DNA of 64,000 nucleotides from Portunus trituberculatus (taxonomy: Eukaryota > Arthropoda > Malacostraca > Decapoda > Portunidae), in the NCBI RefSeq assembly GCF_017591435.1, contig NC_059294.1:15189378-15253377 (forward strand). Direction: 5' to 3'. How positions within the stretch are numbered: the stretch's first letter is position 1; the number at the start of each line of letters is the position of its first letter. The position numbers and the translations under genes were made by a program. Of the stretch, positions 11,656 through 25,846 are shown piece by piece. The notes below the pieces were generated by a model that did no database searches, was not told the origin of the DNA, and worked only from the letters and a program-made list of their open reading frames with translations.

Positions 11656-11699
11656 TCATTTAACTTCACGATAGTTTAACTGCATCTGAAGTAGCCAAT
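11656..11699 (+). repeat. DIRS left inverted terminal repeat
   Basis: TTAACTTCACGATAGTTTAA and the following TGCATCTGAAGTAGCCAAT pair, with a few mismatches, with the reverse complement of 15318-15363. It starts right after the TA duplication of the adjacent MITE. Confidence 0.75.
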
Positions 11700-12422
11700 G
11701 AGGTGCCTGCAGCTCACAGCTTTCATCAGTCAACAGCAAATGCTCACACAGTCCACACCTCTCTCCCAGTTCCCTCAGTGCTGCACTTTTCCTGTTTTCT
11801 GCCATGCTAAGATCTCTTCCCTTGTCCACATTTCTTTTATCCTAGTCTCAATTAACTTTCATTTTGACTGTATCACTGCGGTAGTCTGTTTTTACTAGTT
11901 TGTGCTAGACAAACCCAAGAACCTTTGGTGGTGTTGATGACTTGTTGATTCATGAGCACTGTTGTTCCAGCTTTTTCACTTGGAAAGCCATCCCTATCAC
12001 CTTTTTTGGCTGTTTTATAAGTTTTTTTTTTTTCTCAGGTCCTGGATTGTTTCTGTTGTGGCTATTATTTACAATGAGGTCCATGATCTATTTTGGTTGT
12101 TTGCTGCCTATTATGGTACTGTCCAAGGACTATAGCCATTGTTTGCCTGTTTGTATCTGGGTTGTTAATTCACAGGCTCATGTCCAGCCATGGTGGACCA
12201 AGGCAATAATAAATACATGCCAAGGCATGACTCTGTCCCTCTGTCCCTCAGGACAGTTTATGACCCAGCAGCCATGATGAGGATGTGTCAAGACCTGTTT
12301 CTAAGAGGAGTTATATTGGATCTGATGCAGCAAGTGATCTGATCTGATCCAGCAAGTGTCAATACCCTTCCCCACAACCAGGAAGCAATGAACAACCTGA
12401 CGGCAGTCCACTTCGTTCAACT

Positions 12423-13130
12423 GTGAATGTGTCTGCCTCAGACTACAAGCTTGATCTCACTTATGTTCTACATGGGTTGGTTGAAAAAATGGACAAACAG
12501 ACTTCTTGTGCATTACTTTCATGCCAAGGTATTCATGATATGTCCTTATCTGATAGTGATGACGTTGAAGTGTGTGATGTGAAATTTAATGGCCTGACCC
12601 CCTGGCTAATTTAGAGGCTGTCATCCACACTTGATCTATTGATCAACCTGCTGCTGATGATATGGGGATGATGCTGATTTCTACAAACCTCTGAGTGATC
12701 TGTCTGACATCTTTTTGGTTGAGGAGACAAAAGATGACCTATAAATTATTTGATTGTCTCACCACAATCATCATTGCTAGCTTGAGGCAGCAACCAGTGA
12801 CTGATAGTGTCAAAACAGCTGCTAGTAAGATTAAAGTACCCAACATGAAGGTTCCTGAAACTAATTGAGCCATTGTGAAGACCATAAGTGTAGGTGGGAA
12901 GCTTGTAAATGCACAGTTAACCCAGATTAATCTCTTGCTGATGAAAGCTTAGTTCCCATTACCCAGTGCTTAAGTGGCATTGGTGATGATAAATGTGAGA
13001 GTATTCACTGTAGGAGTTGGCACACCTTCATGTTGACTTTGCTCTAGCAGAACTGTGTAATTGAAAATGTAAAGTTGGGACTGATTCTCTTTTCCTCTGA
13101 CATATAGAAGAAATGTAACAAATCCACACA
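12423..13130 (+). pseudogene. DIRS gag-like region, broken
   Basis: Interrupted plus-strand frames upstream of the RT include a 63-codon acidic stretch (SDSDDVEV) and, further on, SVKTAASKIKVPNMKVPETN and TISVGGKLVNAQLTQINLLL. The position before the RT and the pattern of a PxN followed by a helical segment suit the gag protein of DIRS elements. Sequence similarity by eye is weak, so the call rests mainly on position. Confidence 0.4.
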
Positions 13131-13328
13131 AACCAAGAAGTCCCTACAAGACTAACAAATAAGAGTTTTTTTTTTTTAATAGACAAGACTTCAGGAGGCC
13201 CTACACATCTTGAGCGAGGTGAAAGTTCTCAAGGCCTTTTTAGGCAAAAGGCAGTCCCATGGAAGGCCTTACAAAGCATGTCAGTTGGGCAATTCTAAGT
13301 AAGTTCTAGCATCTTACCTTTTTGTTCC

Positions 13329-13984
13329 TTGGTTAACACTCCAGATAATTTTCTGGGTGGTAAGATTTTCTCCTCCAGGCTCAGGTGGCAAGCTCTGTCC
13401 AGTGATAGGGTGATTCAGAATGTTGTGCTTAGAAAAGTGATGGTGTTTGTATACTTACCTGTACCTCTTACCATAGCTTCTGCTGATAGATTGGCCATGG
13501 ACGATGCTATGCTAATTTTTATTCAACAGAAAGTGGTAGAAGATATGGCTTTTTATTCAAGTATTTTTTCCTGTAAGAAAGAAGGTTAGCAATCAGGCAA
13601 TTCTCAATTTGAGAGAGTTATGTGGTTATGTAACACATTCATTTTAAAATGGATTCTATCAAGGATGTAATTAGTCTAATTCAATCAAATTATTTTCATG
13701 ACGGTAAACATCAAAGATGCCTATTTTTCTGTTTATATTCAACAGAGGATAAAAAATGGCTCAGATTTATGGGGAAGAACCATCACTTCAAATTTACTTA
13801 TCTTCCTCAAGGCCTAATCTCTGCACCTCGCATATTTACAAAGATACTTAAACCACCTTTTTCTCACTTCAGGAAACGGATCATGGTTTTCTGCTACAGA
13901 GACAACTGTATTTTTGTTGCTCCTTCATCTGCAGATTTAGAGGCACATGTGAAATATATTTTGTGCAGATGTTCTACTCTGTAG
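13329..13984 (+). pseudogene. DIRS-type reverse transcriptase, inactivated
   Basis: Two adjacent plus-strand frames (13329-13589 and 13649-13984) give the DIRS RT in order: a GGKIFSSRLRWQAL entry motif, FYSSIFSCKKEG, MDSIKDVISLIQ, an IKDAYFSVYI block readable in the alternate frame (normally DIKDAYxSxPI), KWLRF, the diagnostic YLPQGLISAPRIFTKILKPP, and SSADLEAHVK. The enzyme copies element RNA into DNA. The catalytic YxDD box reads CYRDN, so at least one active-site Asp is lost, and a frameshift and stop lie between the two halves. LPQGLxSAPRxFTK is characteristic of DIRS and not of LTR or non-LTR elements. Confidence 0.8.
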
Positions 13985-14031
13985 ATTTTTTATTGGGCTC
14001 AGCTAAGAGGAATCGCTGTGTCAGCAAAATA

Positions 14032-14575
14032 CAGGGGATCCTCACAATTCGACGGGGTTTAGGGCAGTTTTTCATCGGTTGAATCAGCATTTATTCAAAT
14101 CGTGAAGCAATTTTTCCCATAAGATACTTAAGAATTAGGGGGATAGGGACTGACCTCCAGCCTAGACCCCCTCAAAACATCACTATAACCTCTAACTTAG
14201 ACTAAATTAGTACCATTAAAGGCTTAATTTATATCTAACTTTTTTTTATTAAACACATTAGGGTGCTGTACAGTACATTTTTGGAAATAAAAACACTTGC
14301 AGCGGTCTCGCGGTACTTGTCGCTGTTCTTCCAAATTGTTGATACTGTTGATCTAGGGACGCCCATTTGCACTGCAATGACACTGTGAGCTATACCTGCC
14401 TCACACTTTCTTATAAGGTCAAGCTTATCTTTGAAAGACAGGAAATTGTGCTTCTTAGGGCTGGGGCTGGAGGTGGCTTTCTGTCGTCTTAAGTCATTCT
14501 TGCCGCCCCACATGCCCCACCGGTCTACCGCAGCCAGTTTATCCTTCGCTGTTGTAAATAACTTATCCATATCTC
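14032..14575 (-). mobile_element. Tigger-like fragment with one terminal repeat
   Basis: After TA (14030-14031) a typical pogo/Tigger terminus CAGGGGATCCTCACAATTCG begins, and a minus-strand transposase N-terminus starts at 14570. No inverted partner of the terminus is found on the right before DIRS sequence resumes at about 14580, so the right half has been deleted. Confidence 0.65.
14235..14570 (-). pseudogene. Tigger-like transposase N-terminus (CENP-B HTH)
   Basis: The 111-codon minus-strand frame starts with MDKLFTTAKDKLAAVDR, then has KKHNFLSFKDKLDLIRKCEA, IAHSVIAVQMGVPRSTVSTI and WKNSDKYRE. This is the CENP-B/pogo N-terminal helix-turn-helix, used to bind the element ends. The frame closes after about 105 residues, without the second HTH or the DDE catalytic domain. 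The Met at 14570 is a plausible natural start because the HTH sits at the expected distance from it. Confidence 0.75.
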
Positions 14576-14590
14576 GGTTCTCAAAAGAAA

Positions 14591-15120
14591 TTGGTCATGC
14601 TGATGCTACTTATGTTGGGGCAGCATGGACAAGCTTTACATCTTTTGGACACCCGAAACATGACGGTCTCAAAATCAAAAGTTTCATTTAGGAAACAGGA
14701 CCTTTTAGAAACATCCTGTCCAGGAAATAATTTTTTAGAACTTATTTTTGAAGCTTATGACACAGACATGTCTTTGTGTGTATATACAACAATATGCAGT
14801 GACTTGGGCAAGACTCCAGATACTAGCTATAGGGCTCAATAACCAGGTTCTTTGTAACAACTAAAAATCCTGTTAAGTTTTAGCTTCACGTGATACATTA
14901 TGACAATGGACTAGGGATATAATGAGAGATTGAGGTAGTGACTTATAAAAAGTTTTGCCTCATTCTACCAGGTCTGCATCATCCAGCAAAGCTTTCTTAA
15001 CTCTCCCTGTCTCCATGATTTTGGCCTCTGTGGGATGGTCCAACAATCGAGTTTTGCAAAATTTTACAGGAAACCTATTTACATTAAAAAATAGCTTTGT
15101 TAATGTGGTACTGGCATAAT
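14591..15120 (+). pseudogene. DIRS tyrosine recombinase, broken
   Basis: The plus-strand frame from 14591 reads GQALHLLDTRNM, LLETSCPG, LIFEAYDTDMSLCVYTT, followed after a frameshift by FFVTTKNPVK, then STRSASSSKA and VGWSNNRVLQNF. The TRSASSSKA block holds the second catalytic Arg of tyrosine recombinases and the GWSN...F block precedes the nucleophilic tyrosine, which appears lost (NFTGN where FY is expected). In DIRS elements this enzyme integrates the circular DNA copy without target duplication. Several stops and frame changes make it a pseudogene. Confidence 0.75.
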
Positions 15121-15317
15121 TTGCTTCAATTTTTTTGTTATATGTATTTATGTTCAGATATGGTTTATGGGTTTATTGTGGGTAACTTTTTGACTTGTTT
15201 TTTTGTTCTAGATATACACATGAAATAAATTCTTTGTTACTAGTGATTTTGGATTTTCTTGTCTTTTGCAGATTTACGGAGGAACTTGTTAGGTGTGAGG
15301 AATCACTCGAAAGTTCT

Positions 15318-15363
15318 GATTAGCTACCTCAGATGCAGTTAAACTATCGTGAAGTTAGATTGT
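15318..15363 (-). repeat. DIRS right inverted terminal repeat
   Basis: Reverse complement of 11656-11699 over about 42 bp. Similarity stops abruptly on the interior side. Confidence 0.75.
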
Positions 15364-15365
15364 AA

Positions 15366-15834
15366 GAGTGATCGACTACTCACCAGTATGAAGGTTGACT
15401 CCATGATTGATTAAGCCTCAATCACCTCGATGCGATTATATTTGGGTGCTTGCCGACCCTATAGCCTCAGTGTTAGCCTCAGGGCATCATGGGTCTTCAC
15501 ACATGAGAGAAAGGGCGCAGAGTTCAGATGTGCGCAGGGTAATGATAAGGTAAACATCCCATTTTTTGTAGTATAAACTTAACGTCATAGTGCCAATTTG
15601 ATTGTATGTGTAGTTTATATTTATAACTAGTAATGTACTGAAAGTGTTTTATACCAGTGAATAATGTTACTTATAAGAACTAACATAGAGAAACTTTCTC
15701 TAAACAGTTCTTACAATCAAGCTCACTGAAGTAAATTGTCAGGGGAAATACTGCTTTCCATTGACCCTACAACGATGGCTTTGATCAGTAAAAACACATC
15801 ATCCATGAGTCTTTAGAGATCCTGCCAGTGCACC
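15366..15834. other. No gene recognised; possible DIRS 3' sequence
   Basis: Sequence between the right inverted repeat and the next RT fragment. GC content is raised at 15430-15550. It may be the outer part of the DIRS element, since DIRS right ends are often longer than left ends, or displaced C sequence. Nothing decisive is visible. Confidence 0.3.
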
Positions 15835-17397
15835 TACAAAAAAAAGGTGATGCTTCACGATTTTTTAACTACAGACATATATTCCTCCAGGATTAAGTAG
15901 TCTTCAAAAAATTAGTAGCAAGAAGATTATTAGACTATTTAATGTAACATTCACTTCTGACTAATGAATAGTATGACTTCTGGCCAAACTTTTCAATAGA
16001 ATGAGCAATTCACCACCTCTGCCAAAACATATCTAATACATTAGACAATAAGATGTATCAACAAAACATTTTCTTTAATTTATCGAAAGCATTTGACACA
16101 ATCAATCATTCACTGGTATTAAAGAAACTGTTAATATATGGTATTTGGGGACCTGCATGGCAGTGGTTTGGAAGTTATTTTGATCACAGGAAGGAGTACA
16201 CTGTATTCAAGAATACTTCATCATCCTACAAAAACATTACTTATGCTGTTCCAGAAGTTCTTGCCCAGGCCTTTATTATTCTTAATTTATATTAATGATA
16301 TAATTATGTCCACAAAAAAAATAAAATTTTTGCTCTTTGCAGATGATACCAAAATCTTTATCCAGGGTAATAATCTAAACAACTTGTGTAACACCTTGAA
16401 TAAAGAATTACTGCATGTCGTCAACTGGTTGCATAGCAAGAAACTAACACTAAATATAAATAAAACCTATTACATGTCATCACTTCCACATATGACACAT
16501 CCACAACACTTCATTGTTAAAATCAACAATCTCACAATTAAAACAGTATAGGTTAGATTTTTGGCATCACTATTGATGACAGGTTAAGGTAGGATACACA
16601 CATAGAGGATGTTAAAAATAAGATATTGAAAATAACAGGAATTTTATATAAGATGCAAAATCTCTGTGATATTGATTGCTTAAAACCGATATATTTGTCA
16701 TTAGCTTATCCTTATCTGATGTATTGTTCTGCAATTTGGGGTGGTGCCTATAAAACTTTTATTGATTAATTATTTGTTTCACAAAAAGATAATTTATGTA
16801 ATATCCCACAGATCCAATATTTAAAAAAACTCAAGCTTTTGAAACTACATGATATTATTCAGTACCAGACAGCTGTATTCATACATAAGTCACTAAATAC
16901 ATATCCAACAGACTGTGGTTTTCAGTATGTGTCCCACAACATCCAAACCAGACAAGCTAATTACCTCATGGTACCATTGTGTAGAAACTCAAATGCCCAA
17001 CAAAGTATTATTACCCAAGGCATGAAGATCTGGAACCAACTTCGTGACACCATCAAAACTATATCTGTAAATTCATTTAAATTGCAATTAAGAGAAAAAT
17101 TAAGAAATTACTCACTCAGTATTGGCATATCAAAATTACCAATGTATCATATTTCAAGTTATTGTTATTGTCATCCTTTACTTTTATCAGTATTATTTAT
17201 TAACAATACTGAGTTGTTCACTACAACTATAATAATTTTTATTGTAACTATATTAACATTATCATTTCATCTGTACTTTTTATGTCTATTTATCTTTTCA
17301 CAGTTGTTTCTAGGTAGTTTTATTGTTATTGTTATCATTATTGTTACTATTATTAATTAAATTTTTTATTATAATTATTATCATTTGCTATTTATTG
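15835..17397 (+). pseudogene. Non-LTR retrotransposon C: reverse transcriptase and 3' end
   Basis: Consecutive plus-strand frames show the non-LTR RT series: FNYRHIFL (normally NYRPISLL), FFNLSKAFDTINHSL (catalytic Asp replaced by Asn in some frames), PEVLAQA where PQGSxLGP is expected, INDI, FLLFADDTKIF with the catalytic FADD intact, and LTLNINKT. A C-terminal frame at 16839-17360 contains FIHKSLN, MKIWNQLRDTI and FKLQLREKL, the usual CR1/jockey-type tail. The element ends in an (ATT)n tail at 17399, continuous with a (CT)n tract. Multiple stops show that it is an old copy. Confidence 0.75.
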
Positions 17398-17398
17398 A

Positions 17399-19829
<2,431 letters not shown>

Positions 19830-20241
19830 TGGTGGGGGGCTTGCGTGCCCTGTGACCTGGCGAGCTAGGCTAGAGGGGGCTTAGGCCCCTGCTCTGCCCT
19901 TTCGAGGGGGAGAGGGCTACCCATGCTAGTACGGTCGCCAGTGAGGGGCCAGACTAAATGGTTCCTACGTAGGCTGCCAGTGGACCAGCGGAGCCACCCG
20001 CTGGAGGGATCGCCCAATAGGGGCTGTCCTGTGCTGGATGGTTGGGTGTCCAGGCTGGGATGCTTTGGGAGGGGTCTCAGCTCTGTCGTGGACAAACATT
20101 CGTATCATGTGGGGCCTTTTTAAAACGACTGGTCCGCATGGGGACGAGGTACCCGTCCACGGCAGCCAGCGCTTCCTCCCATTGTAGTCCCAGTAGGTGG
20201 TTTCCCTTGCCCTGGAGCCAATTTTTGTGTAGCTGTTTTTT

Positions 20242-22135
20242 ATGGGAAAACACAAAAAACATTCAGGTTCTCGTGAGGTGGCTGACCTGGCCCACGAGAC
20301 GTCATCTTCAGGTCTGAGTAAGGAGGAGGATTCCCCTCCACAAGGGCCTCCCACAGCAGTCTCCTGTTCTGGAAGTTCTTTTGAGGGATGCATTTCTGCT
20401 GCATATGACTCTCTTGTAATGGTAAATGTTAATCCATCATTTTCCTATCATGCCTTGCACTCACTTCTCAAGGCGTATGGTACGGTTGTTCGCATTCGAC
20501 TGGTTTATGATAAGGACTTTCCTTCTAACCGCTGCTATGTAACGTTTATGTCATGTGATGAAGCTCGTTTAGCTTATGAACATGTAGCATCTCTGCCCTC
20601 GCCGGCCATGGCTTTAAAACTGAATTTCTCCAGTCACGTAATATTTCAGACAGTGACATGGATTACATCCCAAATGTTTTTGAAAACTATTTAGAGAATT
20701 CAGTTCCAGCAGTCCGCCAGATCCCACCTCCACGTTGGTTTGTGGCGTACTATAGAAATGGGCGTGGAATTTCATCCATGCCTCCCGGTACCTGTCCAAA
20801 GAAATCGGCACGATTCCTGAGGGGAATCTGAAAAAGTATGGGAAGGGGGTGCTTGTGCGAGCAAAAGATCTTACGCAAGCTAGGATGTTGCAACATCTCC
20901 CATGCCCTTCTGACAGCATGTTTGAGACTGTTAAGGCTCATCCCACCTTTAACTATAGCAAAGGTTGTGTTTATAGCCAAGACCTCTATGAATTCCCAGA
21001 AGAGGAAATACTAGCAATGTGCCCTAGCTCAGTACAAAAGGTGACTAAGATGAGGAACTCCTCCAACATGGTCCTTCTCACTTTTTGGGTCCACCCTTCC
21101 TGACCGTGTTAATATCGGTCCTATCAACCTTAGGGTGAGGCACTTTGTTTCTCGCCCTCTTCAGTGCTTCTCATGCTATGGGTACGGTCACGGGAAAAGC
21201 TCGTGTAAGGAAGCTTCCCGATGTGGTAATTGCTCTGCACTCGACTCGCATTCAGAGGAGCATTGCAATGGTGCAGCTTATTGTTTTCATTGTCGTGATG
21301 CTCACCAGGTACGTTCCAGGCAATGCCCCAGGTATCGCCTGGAGCAGGACATTCTACAGCTTGCCAATAGTCAGTTTATCAGCCTCGGTAGCGCCCGCCG
21401 TGAACTCCTGTACCGCCAGAAGGATGGTACTGGTGCGACATCCTATGCTTCATTGGCCGCTCGCTCTTCGGCTGAGTCTGCCGGTCCGAAGACAACTCCT
21501 CCTGCTACCTCTCGCTCTGTTGGGGCGGGTGGTACTGTTTATCTGGCTAACAGGTTTGCCATTTTGGCTGATGACTCGGTTGAGTCATCTCTTAGAAGTG
21601 ACGAGAAAATACGGACTTGAACAAAGTCACCCATGTAGTAGATGTCCATTTGCCACCTGTATCTCCTAAGCCTTTCAAGGGTCTAACTAAGCGGCACCGC
21701 GGCTCTGCGGAGTCGTTAGATTTAGCTCAGCATAAGCAGTCTAAGTTTTCTCCCGGTGCTTATAATCGTGAGTCCTCCAGGGACCGCTCTGCTAGGGTAG
21801 CTCCAGTAGTTTCTGTCCAGCCTTCTGTGACGCCCTCCGTCTCAGATCGGGCTTCTTATGATGAGGACGGTCTGAGCATGGAGACGTCCGATGATATTGT
21901 CATAGCCGTCCCTCGTGGACCAACTGTATCGGAAAGTGCAGTCCTGCCTGATCCTCGTCCTCCGAGGACCAGTAAAAGTGATGATAGTTCGCATCACCCA
22001 CCGATAAGCCGAAAGGCTGAGGTCCAACGACCCGGCACACCTCAATTCCCGGTGTCTTCTCGTCGTTTGATTATTTCTAGTCAGGTCAGTCACGGGCAGC
22101 CTCAAAAGGCTCGCTCGTCCACTGCACCCAAATAG
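20242..22135 (+). pseudogene. Element N ORF1: RRM plus CCHC zinc knuckles, frameshifted
   Basis: From ATG 20242 the protein opens with a basic MGKHKKHSGS, then an RRM-like fold with LVMVNVNPSF (RNP2-like) and RCYVTFMS (RNP1-like) at roughly residues 55-115. It continues in shifted frames through QIPPPRWFVAYYRN, VRAKDL and FVSRPLQCFSCYGYGHGKSS, the first of a series of Cys/His knuckles (CFSCYGYGHGKSSC, CGNC...H...C, CFHC...H...C) at about 21160-21320. A Ser/Pro-rich disordered tail follows, ending at TAG 22133-22135. Such ORF1 proteins bind element RNA. At least three frameshifts (about 20650, 21090, 21610) break it. ORF2 begins at the stop with essentially no spacer, suggesting coupled translation. 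Confidence 0.8.
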
Positions 22136-25100
22136 TCGTCTTCAAGCTTCTACAATGGAACTGTAGAGGCCTTCGCGCCTCGTGGGGGGAACTCCGAGCT
22201 TTGCTGTCGGAGTTCTCTCCAGCCTGTGTAGCTCTACAAGAGACTATGATAGGTGATAGTACTTATTCTAGTCCTCCTGGCTATCGTGCCTTTTTTAACA
22301 CTCCTTTCCCTGACCAGGGCCACCACGGTGGCACAGCTATTCTAGTCCGTCAGGATATACCTGTTATCCCGGTACAACTTAACTCTCCCTTCAGGTGGTT
22401 GCTGTTAAGGTCTTTATGGGACGACTGTACACCATCTGCAGTTTATATCCCTCCTCGGCTTCCTGTCTCCAGGGGTGAGCTTGACGGCCTGGTGCGTCAG
22501 CTGACTCCGCCTTTTCTTTTGTTGGGAGATTTTAACGGCCGTCACCCATTGTGGGATGAAGGTGCTAGTAATCCTCGTGGGGTTTTAATCGGTTCTTTTA
22601 TTGAGGATGAGGGATTGGAGATTTTAAATTCTGGGGATGTTACACATTTCCACACTCCTACTGGGACTTTTACAGCTATCGATCTTTCTCTTTGTACATC
22701 TAATTCTTTCCTTGATTTTAATTGGCGAGTCCTACCGGATTTACACGGTAGTGACCACTTTCCGATTTTATTGCAATCTGTGAAATCTGAGCCACAGTCC
22801 CGGCCACCACGCTGGGTTTTAGACAAGGCAGATTGGCGTCGATTCACAGACCTTAGCTCTTTTATTCGTCCGCTGGCTGACTTTTCTACTTGTGCTGAGG
22901 CTGTTGATTATTTTACTGATTTTTTATTTCTTTAGCCCTTCAGACAATCCCTAGGACGTCAGGTCGCTTTACTAAGCGTCCCGTTCCTTGGTGGAACGCA
23001 GCATGCACTGCAGCGGTTAAAGAGAAACGGTCAGCTTTCTCTCGTCTCCGGCGACATCGTGGGGACCCACAGTGCCTGGAAGCTTTTCGGCGATGCCGAG
23101 CTCGGGCCCGCCGCATTTTGAAAGAGGCACAAAGAGCCTCGTGGAAAGCCTATGTCTCTTCCATAAACGTCCGCACCCTCTTACGGATGTCTTCAACAAA
23201 GTCCGCCGAATTGCTGGGAAGTATTCTGCTCCTTCCCCACCAATTTTGTTGTCTGCTGGGCGAACGGTGGCAGACCCTAGGAATGTCGCTGACCTCTTCG
23301 CGGAGCACTTTGCCAGTGTTTCCCAGAGGCATCCTGCAGCTCCGGGCGCACGTCACCGCCAGAGAATGGAATCTCTCGGCATAAACTTTTCTTCCGCTGG
23401 AGGAGTCTTATAATGTCCCTTTCTCTGCTTCCGAGTTGCGGACCGCTTTGTCCCAGTGTCACGACTCTTCTCCTGGGCCAGATGATATACCTTATGCCTT
23501 CTTGCGCCACATGTCTGACACTGCTTTTAACTTTCTTTTAAATCTTTATAATATGATTTGGCATACCGGTGACTTTCCATCTTCTTGGGCTGTGGCAGTG
23601 GTTCTCCCATTTCCGAAGCCTGGGAAAGATAATCTCCAGGCTACGAACTACCGTCCTATATCTTTAACGTCCTGTATTTGCAAAGTGTTAGAAAAGATGG
23701 TAAATATAAGACTCATGTGGTATTTGGAGAGGGGAAGTACTTGTCACCGGTACAGTACGGCTTCCGAAAGATGAGGTCTACTACTGATGCTCTTTTATCC
23801 CTAGAGTCTTCCATTTGTGAGGCCTTCGCTAATCACCACCATCAAGTAACAGTCTTTTTTGACCTGGAGAAGGCCTACGACACGGCTTGGTGTCATGGCA
23901 TTTTACAGTCTTTGTTTAATTTTGGCCTTCGGGGCCACCTTCCTATTTTTATCCAGCAGTTTTTATCCAGACGTTTTTTACGGGTTCGAGTTGGGAGTGT
24001 TCTCTCCGATGCTACAGCTTTAAATGACGGTGTCCCACAGGGAAGTATTCTTAGTGTTACGCTATTCGCAGTTGCAATAAATGGTGTTATAGATACTCTA
24101 CCGGATGGCATTCACAGTTCTTTATATGTGGACGACTTGTGCATCTCTTTTGCTGCTTCTAGGATGTCACTGATTGAGCGCAAGCTCCAACTGGCGATCA
24201 ATAGGGTGTCCAGTTGGGCCAACATGAACGGTTTTCGATTCTCCACCTCGAAGACCGTAGCCATGCATTTTGTCGCAACCGTGGTGTCCATCCAGACCCG
24301 GATTTATACCTCGCCAATAGACGCCTCTCATGCGTGGAGGCGACTCGATATCTTGGCCTTTTATTTGACAACCGTCTCACCTGGGTTCCCCATTTTCGCT
24401 CTCTTAAGGCGTCTTGTCGGCAGGCACTATCCCTTCTTCGGGTTTTAAGTCATACCTCTTGGGGTGCGGACAGGGACACGTTGCTGTTGCTTCACCGTAC
24501 ACTCATACTTCCGAAGCTGGAATACGGCTGTGAGATCTACTCATCCGCAACAGATGCACGACTACGCTCGCTTGACCCCGTGCATCATGCTGGGGTCCGC
24601 TTGGCTACGGGTGCATTTCGGACATCTCCAATACCTAGCCTTCTAGTGGATGCTGGTTTCTGGCCGCTCGACCTCCGGCGCCAGTCTTCGATGCTCCGGT
24701 GTTGGTTTCGCACCCACCGTCTGCCTGATTTTGTCCCCTGTGTGTCAATGTTGCGGGACTCGCGCTCGCAGGCGTATGTCACTCGACCGAGTCTCCCTAA
24801 ACCTTTTGGCCTACGTGTTGCAAATCTCATGGCAGAGTTATCTATCGACCCCACTCCTGTGTACTCTTTCCGTCTCCCGCGAGTTGGTTATTGGCAGCTT
24901 CCTGTTATCTCATTATGCCCTGCCATGGATGGCAAGAAGGATTTTCTGCCAGCTCTGTCCCACACACGGTTTTTAGAACACTTTTTTATGCATTCTGATG
25001 ATATCCCTGTTTTTACTGATGGCTCCAAATCCGACTCAGGCGTTGGATTTAGTGTGGTTTTCCTCTTTTTATCGGTCTGGCAGCCTTCCTTCAGTGGCGT

Positions 25101-25839
25101 CCGTTTTACTGCGGAGCTGTCTGCCATAGTCCTAGCTTTACAAATAATTTTTACTCTACCGGTTTCGTCTTTTACAATTTTTAGTGACTGTCGCAGTGCT
25201 CTTACTTCTCTCTCTTGCACTATATCCTTTAACCCTTTGGTTTTATCAGCCCTGGAGTGGCTATACCTTCTTACACAACGAGGATATCGTGTTGGGTTCT
25301 GTTGGGTTCCTGGTCACGTTGGTGTTCCAGGGAATGAACACGCAGATCGCCTCGCTAAAGAGGCAGCAAGTCGCGCTCCATCTCCTGCGTCTGTTCCGTT
25401 TCGAGATGTCTTTCCTCTAATTCGTGAGGCAGTTGCAGCAATCTGGCAGAGGAGATGGCTAACGGGGGTCGCAACCTCGAAAATGGGAGAGATCACTATT
25501 TCCTCTATCCCTCACTGGACATACACCCATGTTCGAGATCGACGTTTACAGACTTTATTGGCGCGACTGCGTATAGGTCACACGTACCTTACACAGAGGT
25601 ACCTGTTGACCAGGGACCCTCAACCTTACTGTGATGACTGCCTGGTGCCGCTTACCGTGCGGCACCTATTGGTAGAGTGCCCTAGTTTGATAGAGTTACG
25701 ACACCGCTACCTCTACCGCTGTCGCGGTAGAGATAGCGGTGTCTATTATATCTCAAAGGTCCTTGGACCAAAGTGTCTGGCCCAAGGCCATGACGTTTTT
25801 AGATTTTTGGGAGAAGCTGGCCTTCTCCCAAAGCTGTGA
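22132..25839 (+). pseudogene. Element N ORF2: endonuclease, reverse transcriptase, RNase H
   Basis: In order: an apurinic-type endonuclease (LLQWNCRGLRASW, ALQET, LLGDFNGRHPLW, IDLSL, GSDHFPI) at 22140-22800. The reverse transcriptase follows at about 23430-24300 (SSPGPDDIPY, NYRPISLTSC, QYGFRKMRSTTDAL, VFFDLEKAYDTAW, GVPQGSIL, LYVDDLCISF with the catalytic YVDD). A thumb region comes next, then RNase H at about 24990-25380 with all four acidic positions (FTDGSKSD, AELSAI, FSDCRSAL, NEHADRLAKEA), and a terminal C-x2-C...H...C cluster (YCDDC...RHLLVECP). The last 541 codons (24214-25839) form one open frame. Frameshifts occur near 22930, 23165, 23400, 23735 and 24273. No ATG is present at the apparent N-terminus of the endonuclease frame. 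Confidence 0.88.
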
Positions 25840-25846
25840 TTTTTAT

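Larger units (their letters stand above)
11654..15366 (+). mobile_element. DIRS-like retrotransposon remnant, internally deleted
   Basis: The 3.7 kb segment has inverted terminal repeats (11656-11699 and 15318-15363) enclosing, in order on the plus strand, a gag-like region, a DIRS-type reverse transcriptase and a tyrosine recombinase. DIRS elements use the recombinase in place of an integrase and have inverted repeats instead of LTRs. The RNase H and methyltransferase-like parts expected between RT and recombinase are missing, and a one-ended Tigger-like fragment lies at exactly that point. Frameshifts and stops are frequent, so it is inactive. The element may extend beyond the right repeat. 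Confidence 0.75.

Noticed and set aside
13329..13984. LTR (gypsy) reverse transcriptase
   Set aside because: The LPQGLxSAPRxFTK form and the nearby tyrosine recombinase and inverted repeats indicate DIRS.
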